A DNA stretch of 50,147 nucleotides, taken from the NCBI GenBank assembly GCA_049999765.1, contig JBNGIQ010009375.1, positions 82,273 to 132,419 on the forward strand, written 5' to 3'. The stretch comes from Phaeoceros laevis (taxonomy: Eukaryota; Anthocerotophyta; Anthocerotopsida; Notothyladales). Made by a program: the position numbers and the translations under genes. This document shows, piece after piece, positions 31,931-48,868 of this stretch (position 1 is its first letter; each line of letters begins with the position of its first letter). The notes under the pieces are model-generated. The model was not told the DNA's origin. It did no database searches and saw only the letters and a program-made list of their open reading frames with translations.

Positions 31931-32243
31931 CCCGGGCTGGGTTTCAAGACACTTGTCTGTAGGCAGGTCTGCTGGTGTATAAATTTCTTTTTTTGTTTTT
32001 GGGTCCGCAGACCATTTTTAGGAAAGGGCCTTGCACTCTGAATGAGTAATCAACCTCCTCTGTGACCTGACCCAAAACCGTGGGCGTGAAATTTTCCTTT
32101 CCCAGGCCAGGTGTCCTTGCCACAAGTATCGAGTCTACTAGTGGTAGTGGTAGTACTAGTGGCAGTGTGCAGACCTTCTCACACGTCTTCTTCCTCCACA
32201 CTATCGGAACTTTGCAAGGCCATCGTGAGCCTGGAGTTACCCA

Positions 32244-33277
32244 ATGGATTCAAGATCATGCTGCATTTGCAATTCTGAGATCCGCCCTTCTAGCGGCAGC
32301 TCCTACTGCAGTTCGCGTTGCCGGCAGCTGGCAGTGCAACGCAATGAGTCAGAAAAGATCAGGCTTTTGCAGTGCTGTGACAGGGCGATTGAGTACGTTA
32401 TGAAGTCAGAGCAAGAGAAACAAAAGCTCCGGAGTCGACTTCGGTTCCTGGAGGAGTGGGATCCACAAGTCTTTGAATCGCCTTTTGCAGACTTGTGGCT
32501 CAAACCAGCTGATGGATCATCCCCTGTTGCGGCCCACCGAACCATCTTGGTAAGTTCGTGCTTACAAGCTGAGATTAGGAAGAAAGATGCGACATCGTAG
32601 CTACTTGAAGTCTTAAAGTCATAGAGCGCTTGTCTCGTTTCCCGGCCGGGTAGTTCTATCATCAGTCTGCTAACTTGCGTAGTTGTGATGCATGCTTGCA
32701 GGCAGGCAAGTCACCTGTGTTCAGGGCCATGATGACCTCCAACATGAAGGAGCAGAGCATTGGCGTCGTTGAGCTAGAGGGCAGCTGCTCAGCAGAGTGC
32801 CTGCGTGCCTTCGTCCACTTTATCTACACAGCAGAGGTGGATCGGGTTTGCATGGACGCCAATTGGGAGGAGCTGTTGGACATGGCCGTCAAGTACAGTG
32901 TCGAGGCATTGCAATCCAAATGCGTGGACCACATTTTGACCAACATCATTCCGAAATTGCTCGAACATGATGCAAGCGCTAGCGAGGAGCAGTTTGAGCA
33001 AAAATGTGAGCATATTGGAACGTTGTCCAAGATTGGCTACAAGTACGAATTGACAGAAATCACGGAGGCTGTGATTGGCAATGTGGTTGGTGCTGAACAA
33101 AGTGCAGGATACCATTCAAAGTTCCTTTCCTCGATCAGCTACTGTAAGCTGAAGCAGCTATGTCCTGGAGTGGCACTGGATATCTGTGAACGCATCGCCA
33201 GGAAAACCATCTATATCAAGAAGGAAAAGAAGGTGGAGCATGATCCCGACATCGTCTTGAAAAATTTGGCTATTTGA
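32244..33277 (+). CDS. BTB/POZ protein 3 with N-terminal Cys motif (293 aa, 2 exons)
   Basis: Exons 32244-32549 and 32702-33277 (donor GTAAGT, acceptor TGCTTGCAG) give 293 residues. Residues 6-26 carry a Cys cluster (CCIC, then CSSRC). A charged helix (MKSEQEKQKLRSRLRFLEEW) precedes FADLWLKPADGSSPVAAHRT. The second exon has AGKSPVFRAMMTSNMKEQS, AFVHFIYTAEVDR and WEELLDMAVKYSVEALQSKC, then the family's C-terminal helices. It is closest to the frameshifted copy at 34833. Same likely role as gene 2. Its 3' flank (about 33290-33400) resembles the flank after 35851, confirming a duplicated block. Confidence 0.88.
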
Positions 33278-34354
33278 GTTGCCACCTTAAGAATGCCTTT
33301 CTAACATACTCTCTTTGCCCCAAAGGTGATTAGATAGTAGACTTGTGTTCAAAGTTCCTGATTAGTAACGTTGAGCTGAAGAAGAGAAAGTATCTCCACT
33401 TTGCAAGGATGTATGTAGTGTTAATCTTTCTCCACTTCGCAAGAAAGTGACGACTCGGGCCCGGTACCGGGATGTTGCGTTGTTTTTATTTTGGGATGTA
33501 GACTTAATCACTTGAGAGATTCCGCCGTGCACGATGGCAGCATGTCGAGTGTGTTCAAGCCGCAGTGCTGACTACTGCTGCCTGGGCTCCTACCGGGAAG
33601 AAGCAAAGAAGGTTTTCACAAAAGAAAGAAAGAAGCAAAGAAGATCTATGATGACAAAATGATCAAGCTTGGAGAACAGTAAACAGGAATAACACCATTC
33701 TGCTGCATGTGCCAAAAAAACTGCAAAGCCTTGTGCACTTGGGTCTGCTGAGGACACACTGCAGGCACAGATTTCCATTGCTGCAACAACGTTCACCTGT
33801 CAAACACAAATTGGGAATCCACTCAGTTGGGAGTTCCAGAGAGTTTCTTATGGGAAACATAAAAAGGCTCAGATTTCCCCGGACCCCGGGGATTCATGCA
33901 TGCACTTGCGCTGTGGTTAGCATGTACGGCAAAATGTGAGGCATACATGCTACCCACCCTTCTCCTGCATTAACTTGTTTAACCTGAGTCAAACCCTCCT
34001 TTCTGTTGCATGCCTCTCAAAAAGACCGAGAAGTCATCCAGCAGCTGCACAAGCAACAGAAGTTTCCAGACTGCAGAAGTTCCAGGTTTGTCAGTGAACT
34101 TGGAAACGGCGTGATTGTTCCAGTTCCATCCAGCATGCCCCTTTAGTTGAACTCTCTTCCTTGGCCCAGACTCAAAGACGAAATGGCTTCTTGGAAGAGA
34201 TTGGTGATTGCGGTACCTTGAGACAGATAGAGGTCGCCGTCGTGATGAGGGTATCCGCTGTCAGATCGGAACCAAGCGGCAGCCGAGTAGTTTTCTCGGT
34301 AGGACACTTGGCCTTCTGAGAAGAAAACTGAGCTCCACATGGCTCCGTAACTAG
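33278..34354. other. Spacer between BTB genes 3 and 4
   Basis: Starts with the duplicated 3' flank, including GTTGAGCTGAAGAAGAGAAA, which also precedes the relic at 35958. The rest has only short open frames and no motif I recognise. Confidence 0.5.
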
Positions 34355-34832
34355 TACTCAACAAACATAGAAATCGCATCCGTCATCAAATGCCAGAGGC
34401 CTGCCTGTGTACAGTGCACATGCTTGGGCTGCCAGCATATACATGCTGGATCCATGGATGGACTTGTAACTGATATCTGGCATGAATGGTTGTCGACAGG
34501 CCTTGAGGACCATATCACCAGCACGAGCTGTTCTCTGATGATGTCACTGCAACACCACAACTAAGATAGCTAGGAGACACATCTGGGAGCTACTAGTGGT
34601 AGCAATGGTGCCACCCGAGCTAGGTTTCGGCACCTTGTTCTAGGGAAATTCCACATCCGTAAGTGAAACCTTTCTGGAGACCTAAGTTTCTCTTTGTCCA
34701 GGGATGACCTTGCCATGCTGTGTCACTCGTCTTCGTCCTCTACAGTGTCTATGGATAAAACCCGAATGTAAGGACGATCGTGAGCCTTGAACTCTCAGCG
34801 TTGAGCCAGTCTATCGCTACCAGGTCCACCCA

Positions 34833-35851
34833 ATGGCGTACTATTCACGTACAATATGCAGCAGTTGTAACGCGTACGGCAGCAGCACTATGGAGAGTTA
34901 CCACTGCAGTGGTTGCCGCGCAAGAGAGAACACTGCCAGTGGTGAGAAAGTTTATGCGAGAGTGATTGAGTACGTTATAAATATGAGAAGGAAGTCAGAG
35001 CAGGAGAAACGAAGGCTTCAGACTCGACTTCAGTTCCTGGAGGAGTGGAATGCACAATCTTTTGAATCCCCTACAGCAGATTTCTGGCTGAAACCAGCTG
35101 ACGGTTCATCCCGGTTGCGGCCCATAGAGCCATCCTGGTAAGTTCGTGCTTGAAGAGATCAGGAACAAATCATGATCCTACAAGTTTGCTGTTCTCGTTC
35201 CTCGGTAGTTCAATCAGTTCACTAACTAGTGTCCCTTGTGACATCTGCGTGCAGGCAGGCAAGTCACCTGTGTTCAGGGCCATGATGACCTCGAACAGAA
35301 GGAGCAGAGCACTGGCGTGGTTGAGCTGAAGAGCACCTGCTCAAAAGAGTGCCTGCTTAAGCTTGCTTTCGTCCACTTCATCTACACAGCAGAGGTGTAT
35401 CAGGTTTGCATGGATGCCAATTGGGAGGAGCTGTTTGGACATGGCCGTCGAGTACAGTGTCAAGGCATTGCAATCCAAATGCCTGGACCACATTCTGACC
35501 AACATCATTCCGAAATTGCCCGAACATGATGCAAAAGCTAGCGAGGAGCAGTTGGAGCAGAAATTTGAGCATATTGTAACGTTGTCCAAGAGTGGCCACA
35601 CTTCCGACTTGCAAGAAATCACGGAGCCTGTGATTGGTCATATGGTTGGTGCTGCAAAATGTGCAGGATTCCATTCTGAGTTCCTCTCCTCGACCAGCTA
35701 CTTTAAGCTGAAGCAGCTATATCCTGCAGTGGCACTGGATATCTGTGAATCCATCGCCAGGAAAACCGTATTCATCAAGAAGCAAAAGAAGGTGGAGAGT
35801 GATCCCGCCATTGTCAGTGATCTGAAACTGTTGTGTGAGTTGCCAGCTTGA
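34833..35851 (+). pseudogene. BTB/POZ copy 4, frameshifted
   Basis: The two-exon layout is kept (34833-35137 and 35255-35851, GT-AG intron), as are the N-terminal CxxC...CxxC (residues 9-28) and the helix before the BTB fold. Against gene 3 there are three frame breaks. One base is missing in the run near 35109-35112, just before the intron. One is missing near 35296 (TCGAACAGAAGG where gene 3 has TCCAACATGAAGG). One extra T lies near 35431 (CTGTTTGGACATG). There is also an in-frame 6-base insertion near 35360. Three independent breaks make sequencing error an unlikely full explanation. Downstream of the last break the frame is open to a TGA at 35849. Confidence 0.85.
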
Positions 35852-35957
35852 GGATGCCCTTTTAACATACTCTCTCTGCCCAGAGGTGTTTAGATAGTGA
35901 ACTTGTGTAAGTTCGTGATTAGTAAGGTTGAGCTGAAGACGAGAAGAATCTCACTTC

Positions 35958-36335
35958 GCTTGACATATCTGTTAAGTACGCTGTCAAGGCCGTGCAACAT
36001 CACAGCCGAAGCGCCGCAACAGGATGCAAGTGCTACGCTGGGACAGTTTGAGCAGACAGGTGATTCGGTTGTTTCGCTGTCCACGATTGACGGCAATTAC
36101 GATCTGCAAGCAATCACTGAGGCTGTGATCAACCATCTGGTGGGTGCTACACAAAGCGCACCATACCATGCCAGGATTCTGTCCTCGCGCAGCTATGGAA
36201 CATTGAAGGAGCGGAGTCCGGAGATTGCACTTATATATGTGAATGCATCGCCAGAAAAACTTTGTTCCCCAAGCCAGCTCCGGAAGCGGATGATCCCGGA
36301 ATTGTCGCAGAGGTCAAACTGCTGCTTGGGATGGC
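35958..36335 (+). pseudogene. BTB relic, 3' half only
   Basis: The stretch FEQTGDSVVSLSTIDGNYDL, QAITEAVINHLVGATQSAPY and RSYGTLKERSPEIAL follows the C-terminal part of the BTB family, closest to gene 2. The BTB fold itself is missing. An internal deletion lies near 36000 and a one-base loss near 36233 (GCACTTATATATGTG) shifts the frame. Confidence 0.8.
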
Positions 36336-36507
36336 AGACGACTATCACGGTATGCAAGTCCTTGGAGTGGGGAAGCACCTAGTACTTCAGCTGTGATCAC
36401 AATGGCATGCTGGGCAGACGAGTTTTGTAGACTACTGAACATTTCTGCAGTTGCATTTCGCACGCAATCACGGAATTGACACCTCATTGAATCCATCTTT
36501 TGGACAC

Positions 36508-39500
36508 CTACCTTCTGTGCGGCACCCATTGTGCATAAAGCTTGGCAATCCAGCCCTGGTCGGGGCGATTTACCATTCTGGTTGCTGTTAGACTAGTAGC
36601 GCTCTCGACATGCGCTGGGCTTGACTGGCTGCAGGCAGCTTGGACGGCATCATATTCCCCTGGCCTGGAGCAGATTCTCAACTCAATGGATGCCTCTGAA
36701 ACGGATGAGCCCGAGAAACTTGAAGAGCCATCTTGCTGGCCTTGGTGCTCACAGTTGGACTGCCCGCAGCTGCAAAATGGCATATCCCTCAGGTTCCAGT
36801 TCAATGACAGAGATGTCTCAAGACCAGTTTGCCGCAGCTCGTGTACTACCTCCGTCATGGAGGGCCTGCGTTTGCTGGTCTGTTCTACGCACCACAAGGC
36901 CAGGTTGATGATGTTGTACAGTATGGGTTTCTCGTAGTCGCCTTGCAGATTAGGATCTGCTATGTCTTGGACGGATTCAGCTTTCCAGGCTGTCCGTACC
37001 TGCGTGATGGCCAAAAATTGCATATGATCAGAACAGTGTTGTTTTTGCGTGAAGCTCCAGCCCAGACATCTCTCAAGCAAGCTTACAGCATCTGCAATGT
37101 GCATCTGCTCCAGAGGAAGGCTGCGGACCACTGGAGCTCTCCCACAGATGATCTCCATTACCAAGACCCCAAACCCGTATACGTCACTCTTTTCTGTAAG
37201 CTTATTTGTGATGTAGTATCTGCACAAGTCATGGACCTTTTTGGTTTAAGCAAGAGGGAATCCAGCTGAGGCCTTCGGCAAGAGCAGCGAGTGAGGAACT
37301 GCCACTGTTAGCAGCAGTTTGGTGAACTGGGTAGGCACTTTGCCTGCAAGTAAAGGTGTCTTACTCTGGATCCATGTAACCAGTTGTTCCTTTGACGGAT
37401 GTGGTGACGTGAGTGGCATCTTGCTCATCCATGGACTTGAGCCTGGAGAGTCCAAAATCTGCGACTTTTGCTCTTGTTGCGTCTGTCAGTAGGATGTTCT
37501 TGCTCTTTATGTCTCGATGGATAATGCATAAGCTGCATCCTTGGTGGAGGTACTCCAATCCTACGAGAGTATTCAAGTCAGCATGTATGTACAAAAGAGT
37601 ACATAAATAGGACAGAGAAAGTGATGCATCTAACCTTCTGCAACTTCTATTATGATGCTTTTCCTCTCCTTCCATGTGAGAGGATTGGATTGAGCTGTTT
37701 TTCCTGTAACAAACGTAATAACATGATCAGCAACTGGACGCTGGTCGTAACGCCTGGCATATTTTGGTAGGGTGTCATACCATGTAGCCTGTTATAAACA
37801 TCTCCCCCTTTCATGTATTCGTACACAAGGATTTGGCTCTTGGATGCCCGGCAATATCCGAGCAAAGAAACCAAATGTCGGTGGTGCACCAGTGACAACA
37901 GCTCTATCTGTATCACCCGATAACATAGTCAGCTTAAAAGTTGTGGTTTGTACGATACGCGTTGAAAGGAACTACGGAGGGTTGTCCGCACAGTTACCTC
38001 ATTGTAGAACTCCTCCCCACCTTGACTCGATTTTGTAGATAGAACCTTCACTGCAACTTCTTGCCCATCTTCTAATATGCCATAGTAAACTGGCCCAAAA
38101 CCTCCCTCGCCTATCTTCTTACGGAAGTTCTTTGTTGCTTTCTTGACTTTAGCTAGTGAAAGAGGTTGAGCTTTTGCCCCTTGGCTGCGTAGCCGCTTTT
38201 GTAGTTCTCTGTAATCCTTGTCAAAAAATCCTGTCCAGTAATTGACCAACATTGTGTTCAGTATCTCCTTGTCCAGGTTGCAAACAGAAGCATAAAAAAA
38301 CCAAGTGATTGCTCACCATTAGTTGAGGAATTAGAAATGAAAACCCTGTACCCGACCACCATCAATGACGTCAGGCCTATGAGAGCTACTGCCAGGAGTG
38401 CACCCAGTATTATGATACCCTTGTCAAACCCACGCTTAGCACTTTCTCTGCCTTCTGGGCCGGTCGCTTGTCCACACAGAAAGCTGCAAATTAGGTCAGG
38501 GTTTCCATCATATCTGACATCAGAACAGACACAACTTAGATGTGCAACACATCTGCCGTTAACTTAAAAGATCATTGTGTGCATTGAAGCTGTGTTTGGA
38601 ATATGACGAAACACCGAACCTTAAATTTGTTCCCAGTTTGATGGCCAGCGATAGTGGAACTGTCCCAGTAAGCAGGTTGTTGGATACGTCCCTGTAACGT
38701 AGTACTGTCAACTCTCAGAAACCTCACACTTACTGACGACAGCAACTTGAGGACTAGTGGACTTACAGCGAAGTCAGGCTGGGCATGTATTCCAACCAGT
38801 CCGGGAATGAACCATCTAGATTGTTGTTGGACAAGTTCCTGAAGCAAGCCACAACAATGGTTAGCTCTCTGCAGACAAGGTATGATGGCGGACATGTATG
38901 CTAGCTGCAACAGGATTTGTTTACTGGATAGATCTGGTCCTGGAGGTAAGAAAGCATTGACAGCTTACAAGAATTTTAAGGATTGAAGACTCGCAATGCT
39001 GGATGAAATGTTACCAGTCAGGTTCCTCCCAGAGAGATCCCTACAGACAAAACACAGCAGGTTTTGTCTCAGCACTTCTCCCTGCTTGGTACTAATAAAA
39101 CCTTGAGCACCCAGGAAGTTAGGAGAGGCTCACAAGCTTACATAGCAGAAACCTGGTAGAATGTTGAATTAGCTTGACACTGAAGGGCATCCCACGGAAC
39201 TGGCAAACAAGGATCCCCCACCCAAAGCGACTTCAACTGGAAATCAGTTCCCACCTTGGCCAGAGCAGTATCTGCGGAGATACAGTGTGTCAAGAAGAAT
39301 CCACTTGGATGAACTGTTTGCGGGGCCTGGATTAGCAGAAGACATTTGGAGTCCATACCGTCCACAATGTATGTCGTGGAATTGGTTTTTTCTTGAACTG
39401 TAAACATCTCTACTGCACTGATAACTGGATCCAACGTATTCCGTGTCAGGCGGCATGTCGTGCTTTTAGCAGAGCTGCTAAAGGCGGGGTACGCCTTCAA

Positions 39501-40703
39501 GAATTTGGCGACGGAGAATTGCAGTGCTGTATCCTTTCTGGTCTCCACGCCCAGAGGTTCAAACAAATCCGAACATTCCAGCCCGAACTTCCCGACTTGG
39601 TCAATAGAGTTCCCATCAAAGTAGAATATTGGGTCAGTAGTGAACGAGGCTATTGCCTGAACAGCCGACCCCCCAAAGAAGATGGGGTTGAAGGTGAAGG
39701 AGATGGTCGAATTTGTGACAGCAGTTTGCATCACTACATCTGGTGGCCTGTTACCGTCGGTAATTTTGTTAGATGTGTTCAACACCTCCAGTTTACCCAA
39801 TTCGGGAAATGTGTCCAGGTAGTTCAGCCATAGGCGATCGTATTCATCAAGAGGATACCTGCAGAACAAGATCTGTCAAGCATGAAAATGGCACTTAAAC
39901 GTGCGGACCTGCGTTGCTCCATTCACTGAACGACCAGCCATACCGGATTGTCGGTCCACCGAAGTTGACGCGCAACACAAGGTGATGATACTCGTGCCCG
40001 TATACATAGCCCAACTCTGGAAGTGGACGGAGCTCGATGGAATTCACAAACGGTGATTCAGAATCGTTCAGCCTGATCACACAGAGGTATATAGTCGCAC
40101 CAGTACCAGGGAAGAGACTGGTGGTTTCCAGGTACACAGGATCATCCCCAGCTTGGAGCTCGAGCGAAGCCCAGAGGTCACCATTCAAGCTAACGTTGAA
40201 GGACGGTGGCCGGTTGAGACCATCGTAGTTGCCGTACAAGAAACCCAAGCGGACGAGATAGGGGACTCCTGCTGCTGTACTCTGTTGGGACAGGATGATC
40301 TCTGCTTGGGGCACTGTGACGCTGTAGCAGCTCTTGATTGAAGAGGTGGCAGCTGGAAAGTATCGGAGAGTTTGCAGCTCCTTTGGAACAGAAGTCATGT
40401 TGATGGTTGCTGCCACACCGTCTGAGCGTGGACTTCGATCGTCTGTTTTCCATAATAGGCCTTCAGGGAGGCTTGTGAAGGAACTCCCCCCGCAATTGAT
40501 GCTCACGAATCCTGAAACATCAGACAAGCACCCGCACTCAATCTTCAAAGCTATGAAGTTCCTCTCCCCTTCAGGACCTATGCGGTTCCTCTCCCATTCA
40601 CAAGAACAAACTAGATAGAAGGTATCACATTACCACGTTCCTGTGACAATGCCGTGGGTAGGAGCAGCAAAATCACCACTATCACCAGGTTTCTGAGTCC
40701 CAT
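36508..40703 (-). CDS. Malectin-like LRR receptor kinase, minus-strand member of divergent pair (1005 aa)
   Basis: Thirteen exons, read 5' to 3': 40634-40703, 39944-40511, 39142-39858, 38969-39040, 38767-38838, 38620-38691, 38317-38513, 37998-38230, 37781-37907, 37635-37703, 37365-37560, 37087-37219, 36508-36999. All are GT-AG and in phase. A signal peptide ([20 protein letters not shown]) precedes a two-lobed malectin-like ectodomain (FVSINCGG..., [20 protein letters not shown]). Three 72-nt exons encode about three leucine-rich repeats ([20 protein letters not shown]). A helix ([20 protein letters not shown]) and a kinase follow. Catalytic marks are intact: [11 protein letters not shown], Lys651, HRD 747-749 with KSKN, DFG 767-769, GYMDPE. 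This is the LRR-I class that includes SYMRK and At1g67720: plasma-membrane Ser/Thr kinases sensing extracellular ligands. The ligand is unknown. The C-terminal tail is Ser/Cys-rich and longer than in the partner gene. Confidence 0.9.
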
Positions 40704-42237
40704 CACCACATCCTGGTATCCTTACTGAGAGTGAAAGACGCTCTCAGCGTGGCACCAGTGGACACTATTGCTTGGCATTTTTGCTCCCCAGATCCCACAG
40801 CAATCCAAGACCGTACCAACAAAGCTTCAAAATTTGTGGTCAGCGGTTCGTCCTCCTTCCCACCAGCTCCCTGGCCACCTGCTCCAGGACGGCCCACTGT
40901 CACAACATCTCCGCCATGGCCCATTCGTGGTGCCAGAGCTGCTGTCAGTTGCGGCGCTTATCAGCTCCTGGCAGCTTCACCTGGCAGCGCCAGGTGAAGC
41001 TTGCAAGTTAGCAAGCAGGCAATGGCCGGTACTGGCGAGATCGTCGGTCGCCAGTTCCCGTGCGGGCCGAGCCTCGGGTTTCTCTCACCAGCACGGGACG
41101 CTCCGCAATGACCCTCTCATACAGCCCGCTTCTATCCTGCGCGTGGTCGGCAGGAAGTTGTCCCAGGGGAGCAATAGATTGTGCATAAACCACAGCCATG
41201 GACCAAAATCTCCCACGCCATAGCTGTGCAATTTTCCAGTCCCGGCAACTTCCGAGACCCCAGACCCGCTGCTGCTTTCTCTTCCTCCGTACCCTCGTCT
41301 TCCTGAAGTTGCATGGTGGCTGAGCTAAAAGGAAGCTCCCAGCAGAGGGAGGGAGGTGCAGTCGGGAAAAAGGATTTCACCACTTCACAGGATCTCAATG
41401 AGCCCTTCCTTCACGGCGGAAAATCCTGTGGACCGGAGTGCGCTTCATCCCATCCGGCTTCATTGCACAAAGTGCTTGTCCCGCTCGGGTCGGGTCTTGT
41501 CAGTCCAAAGTGGTTATGCAGAATATCTGTGCCAAGTTCAAGCATTCAAACTGAAGTGCGACAGCCGAGGAAGACAGTACCAGCTAACCGACCTCATTTG
41601 CAGACTAAGCACGCATTCTCCCTCAAATTTGGTCGGTGACAAGCAAAGCAGTTGTCCTATCCTCATGTGACCTAGATGCTCCTGCGAGTTCCAAGGACAT
41701 GGCACAGTTTCAGCTCCGAAAATCAGCGAAGCGCATCGGCCCTGGCAAATGCGCATCTTCTTGGTTGCCGAGATATATGGCATAAAGGTGCAAGTGGTGT
41801 GCTGTAGCCGCTCGCTTGTAAAAACGTGCCAGGGAAACAGGCTGGTAAATGCCGCAGCAAAAGAAGCGTGCACATAGAAATGCGGTCGTACGTCAACGCC
41901 TGTCAGAATGAGTACTCTGCAATGCAGTGGCTTCCCTCGCAACCTCCCGGCAATTGCTATGGCCGTGTGGGGCCCGGATGGACAAACGAACGTGTGGCTG
42001 GAGACAGGGTTGCCTGATCAGAGTCCTACAGACTCCTACTCTATGTGGAGTCCCCGATTTTGCGGTGCAAAGGAACCTCCGGACCGCCTTAATCCTTTTT
42101 GACTGGCTGCTTACAGTTTGCCAACTCTGGGTAGGTTGTTTGGCACAGCATTCCAAGTCCTTCTCCGCGTCCCAGCTTTTCAACCTTCAGCTTGCTGCTG
42201 CTTCGGGAAGCTGCTTGCTGGTTCTTGGAAGGAGGCA
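40704..42237. promoter_or_regulatory. Shared intergenic region of divergent receptor kinases
   Basis: About 1.5 kb separates the two start codons and must contain both promoters. A strong hairpin is present at 40973-41001 (AGCTTCACCTGGC and its complement, 3-nt loop). Open frames here are short and have no family signal. No clear TATA box was chosen. Confidence 0.5.
40973..41001. repeat. Perfect 13-bp hairpin in the divergent promoter region
   Basis: Arms 40973-40985 and 40989-41001 pair perfectly around AGC. It could form a cruciform or bind a dimeric factor. The role is unknown. Confidence 0.85.
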
Positions 42238-46356
<4,119 letters not shown>

Positions 46357-46479
46357 GTTCTGGAGTCTGAGACCATTGAAGACTTGGGAGGCCCAAGCAC
46401 TGAGAGTACGCACACCGCCACGTCGAGCTCAGCCACCAAGAGGAGCAGCGGCAACATGTCCTCCGATTCCACAACTTGA

Positions 46480-46949
46480 TGTTTGACATCACCAATATTG
46501 GATGTATTGGATGCGGGGGAGTAGGCGGTGGCAACAACTTATAGTCCACAAATTGGTACAAAAATCGACCACTACATTAGCGTGAACACTTTGGTATTAA
46601 ATTGTAAGTAAATTTGTGGAATAAGAGGAGATTACGGAATCGCGGTTGGGGGACAGCAACATGCAAAGCACGGCCCGTACAGCCTGGCAAAGGATCCTCC
46701 CACCAGAACCGCAGCTGTATGACAGCGGTAGACGGGCATATCTCCACCAGCGCTGCTGGGAAGACAGGATCTGTGCCCTAAACCAGACCCAGATACCGCT
46801 CGGCGCAACACACGCATCCACCTTCAAGAAGCCGGTGTGCATACTGAAATTTTGCTGCAACAGAGGGAACCGCATTCCAGAACCATAACATGGGGACCAG
46901 ACCAATCAGGACCCTGCCTCCAATGGATGCACAAGGTGTGCGTCCCGAA
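46480..46949. other. 3' flank of receptor kinase, no gene seen
   Basis: Only short frames. The part near 46640-46950 may belong to the 3' flank of the minus-strand PPR relic. Confidence 0.5.
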
Positions 46950-47520
46950 CAACGATGCCCCTCTTCACAACCCTTGACGTAATGTCGGTGGAAGAGCGAC
47001 AGTGCCTGTACATTTGCAGATTTTTTGTTACCAGCAGAGGTGTGCCATCGGGAGTGTTCCGAGACCAAACGCCAAAGCTTGCTCCAGCTTCTCAGCATGC
47101 CCACTCAGTCGATCTTCCTTCTCCATCTTGCGCACCTTCTTGAACACGAGCGTGATGTGTCGTACATGGTTCCCTTCTCCACCTCAATGCCTGCCACTGC
47201 AGGTTGCTTGTTGGCTCCTGCCAACCTTATCAACCTTTCGATTCTATCTAAAGGCATCTGCTTACATATTGGCCATGACCGCATATGCAGAGGCAGTCTG
47301 GGGATTCTACTCAACAAGATCTTCAAAGCACCGTGTTCCCCGCTGTATATCCCCAAGACTTTGCGGGCATTCAGCAATGACAACAGCCCAACAGCATCAT
47401 AGCAGTGCCGACCAAATGTCGACCATTACTGACCAGCCCTTCTTGACCATTTCTCATGGCATTCTAGGTTGCGGCATCCATTTGGACAGCTTGTCAAACA
47501 CTTTGCGTGCGGCCAAATTT
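46950..47520 (-). pseudogene. Decayed PPR-DYW gene fragment
   Basis: Read on the minus strand in shifting frames, the order is that of the end of a plant PPR editing factor: ARKVFDKLSKWMP (47475-47515), then RIERLIRLAGANKQPAVAGI followed by EVEKG (about 47190-47250, the E/E+ region), then GHAEKLEQALAFGL (about 47060-47105), TKNLQM, a CRSST segment and IVVRD. Against the gene at 1-219 the HAEKLALAFGL block has a 3-residue-scale insertion, CxxCH is lost, and stops and frame changes are frequent. Further upstream decay probably extends beyond 47520. It is not functional. Confidence 0.75.
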
Positions 47521-47607
47521 TGCTTACATATTTACAACCTTTTGTCACGATTGCATCAAAAGCCATCTGGCACCTATCCGGCTTGCCAGTCATCTGTTCC
47601 TGGAATT

Positions 47608-47647
47608 GGTCTCCATCCGTCTAGTTCGGTCTCCATCCGTCTAGTTT
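47608..47647. repeat. Tandem repeat, 2 x 20 bp
   Basis: GGTCTCCATCCGTCTAGTT(C/T) occurs twice in succession. Confidence 0.9.
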
Positions 47648-47726
47648 GGCCACCAGCGTACAGACTAAGTACCACAAGTCATCAATTTCCTCCACCACCT
47701 AAACATTGCCTTCATTTGAACAGTCT

Positions 47727-47776
47727 GTGCAGCCAGTTAACCTTTACTAAGGTGCAGCCAGTTAACCTTTACTAAG
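47727..47776. repeat. Tandem repeat, 2 x 25 bp
   Basis: Two identical 25-bp units beginning GTGCAGCCAGTTAACC. Confidence 0.9.
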
Positions 47777-48728
47777 GTGCCTCTATAAAATCGTCTGTTA
47801 CTGCTGTGATCACAGCAACACGGTTTCTTCCATCATTCTCTGCCACAACAACATTTGTTTCCAACGGATGGGGGGACAGTAGGAGGCTTCATGAGACTGC
47901 ATCTCTCAAACGCAAAGGTGAAATTCTCAGAACCTGATGGATACCTCATGAATAAACGTTGAGTGAACTTGACTCAATGCACTTACTTTGCTTGTGGACG
48001 GGTTACTACATAAACTCATGCCTACGTTGAAGACAGTTGTCATGAGTTGTGCGTCTTCACTTACAAAAGGTTCCAACAATGCCACCTTCAAGAACACATG
48101 ACACTCTCCCTTGGAAGTGTGTGTAAACACTTTTAAAACCTTAACAAGTTCCATAGGGGCACCAGCTGCCTCGTTGTGGTGCCCAAGAGCAGCACATTTT
48201 CCCCCTTTCTAATCAGCATGCACATGTCCTTGAACAAAACTGAATTACATAGGATGCACATACTGTTAATCGGATCTCCTGGCCCAAGATTCCAATACCG
48301 CCGAAGAACTGACCGCTCTGTTGCTGATATATTCCTAAATCTTGGTTTTTTGGGTTGCACTAGAACACCTTTATCTTGTACGAGAGATGCACAATGATGC
48401 CTTCTCAAAAGAACAGCCGCATCCCACATAGCCTTTGCACTCTGGATGCTTTTAATTGAGACCGTCCAGCTCCTCAGTTGTCGACAGCAAGCACCCTTCA
48501 GACTGACATCAGTGCCTTCTGGACATACCATCTTTGCCCGCAATAGTGCACATGTCCTCTGCGGTGGTAAAAGACCATCTCTGTCTAGCTGAATTTGACT
48601 GTAGACCTTTGCAAAAACTCTTCGCCCATAATGTCGGACGAAGGTCTGCTCATCCAGCTTCTTGTTGAGCTTGACAGAAAGAATTCAAGATACTTCTCTT
48701 TCAAATTAAAAGCACCAATACGTGTCAT

Positions 48729-48782
48729 GCATCCCATGGCGCAGAATATCGTCTAGCATCCCATGGCGCAGAATATCGTCTA
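48729..48782. repeat. Tandem repeat, 2 x 27 bp
   Basis: Two identical 27-bp units beginning GCATCCCATGGCGCAG. Confidence 0.92.
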
Positions 48783-48868
48783 GCAACTCTCCGTTCCCTA
48801 ACCACATACACAAACATAGTCGGGACTTGCAATCCATTCTAGGTCTGATCTTATTGGCAGCAAAAATA

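Larger units (their letters stand above)
47521..48868. other. Degenerate DNA, probably upstream remains of the PPR relic
   Basis: A minus-strand frame of 136 codons at 48133-48543 and neighbouring frames have no motif I can defend. Small tandem repeats are noted separately. Confidence 0.45.

Noticed and set aside
39895-39943. Extension of the second exon of the minus-strand kinase to the stop at 39895
   Set aside because: A GTATGG donor after ATC-CG restores the family motif RVNFGG...IRYP with the next exon, so the extra residues are intron.
47002-47775. Plus-strand open frame of 257 codons
   Set aside because: It is antisense to the PPR-DYW relic. The product is low in recognisable structure.
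48133-48543. Minus-strand open frame of 136 codons as an independent gene
   Set aside because: It probably reflects upstream remains of the decayed PPR gene, but no PPR motif could be read with confidence.
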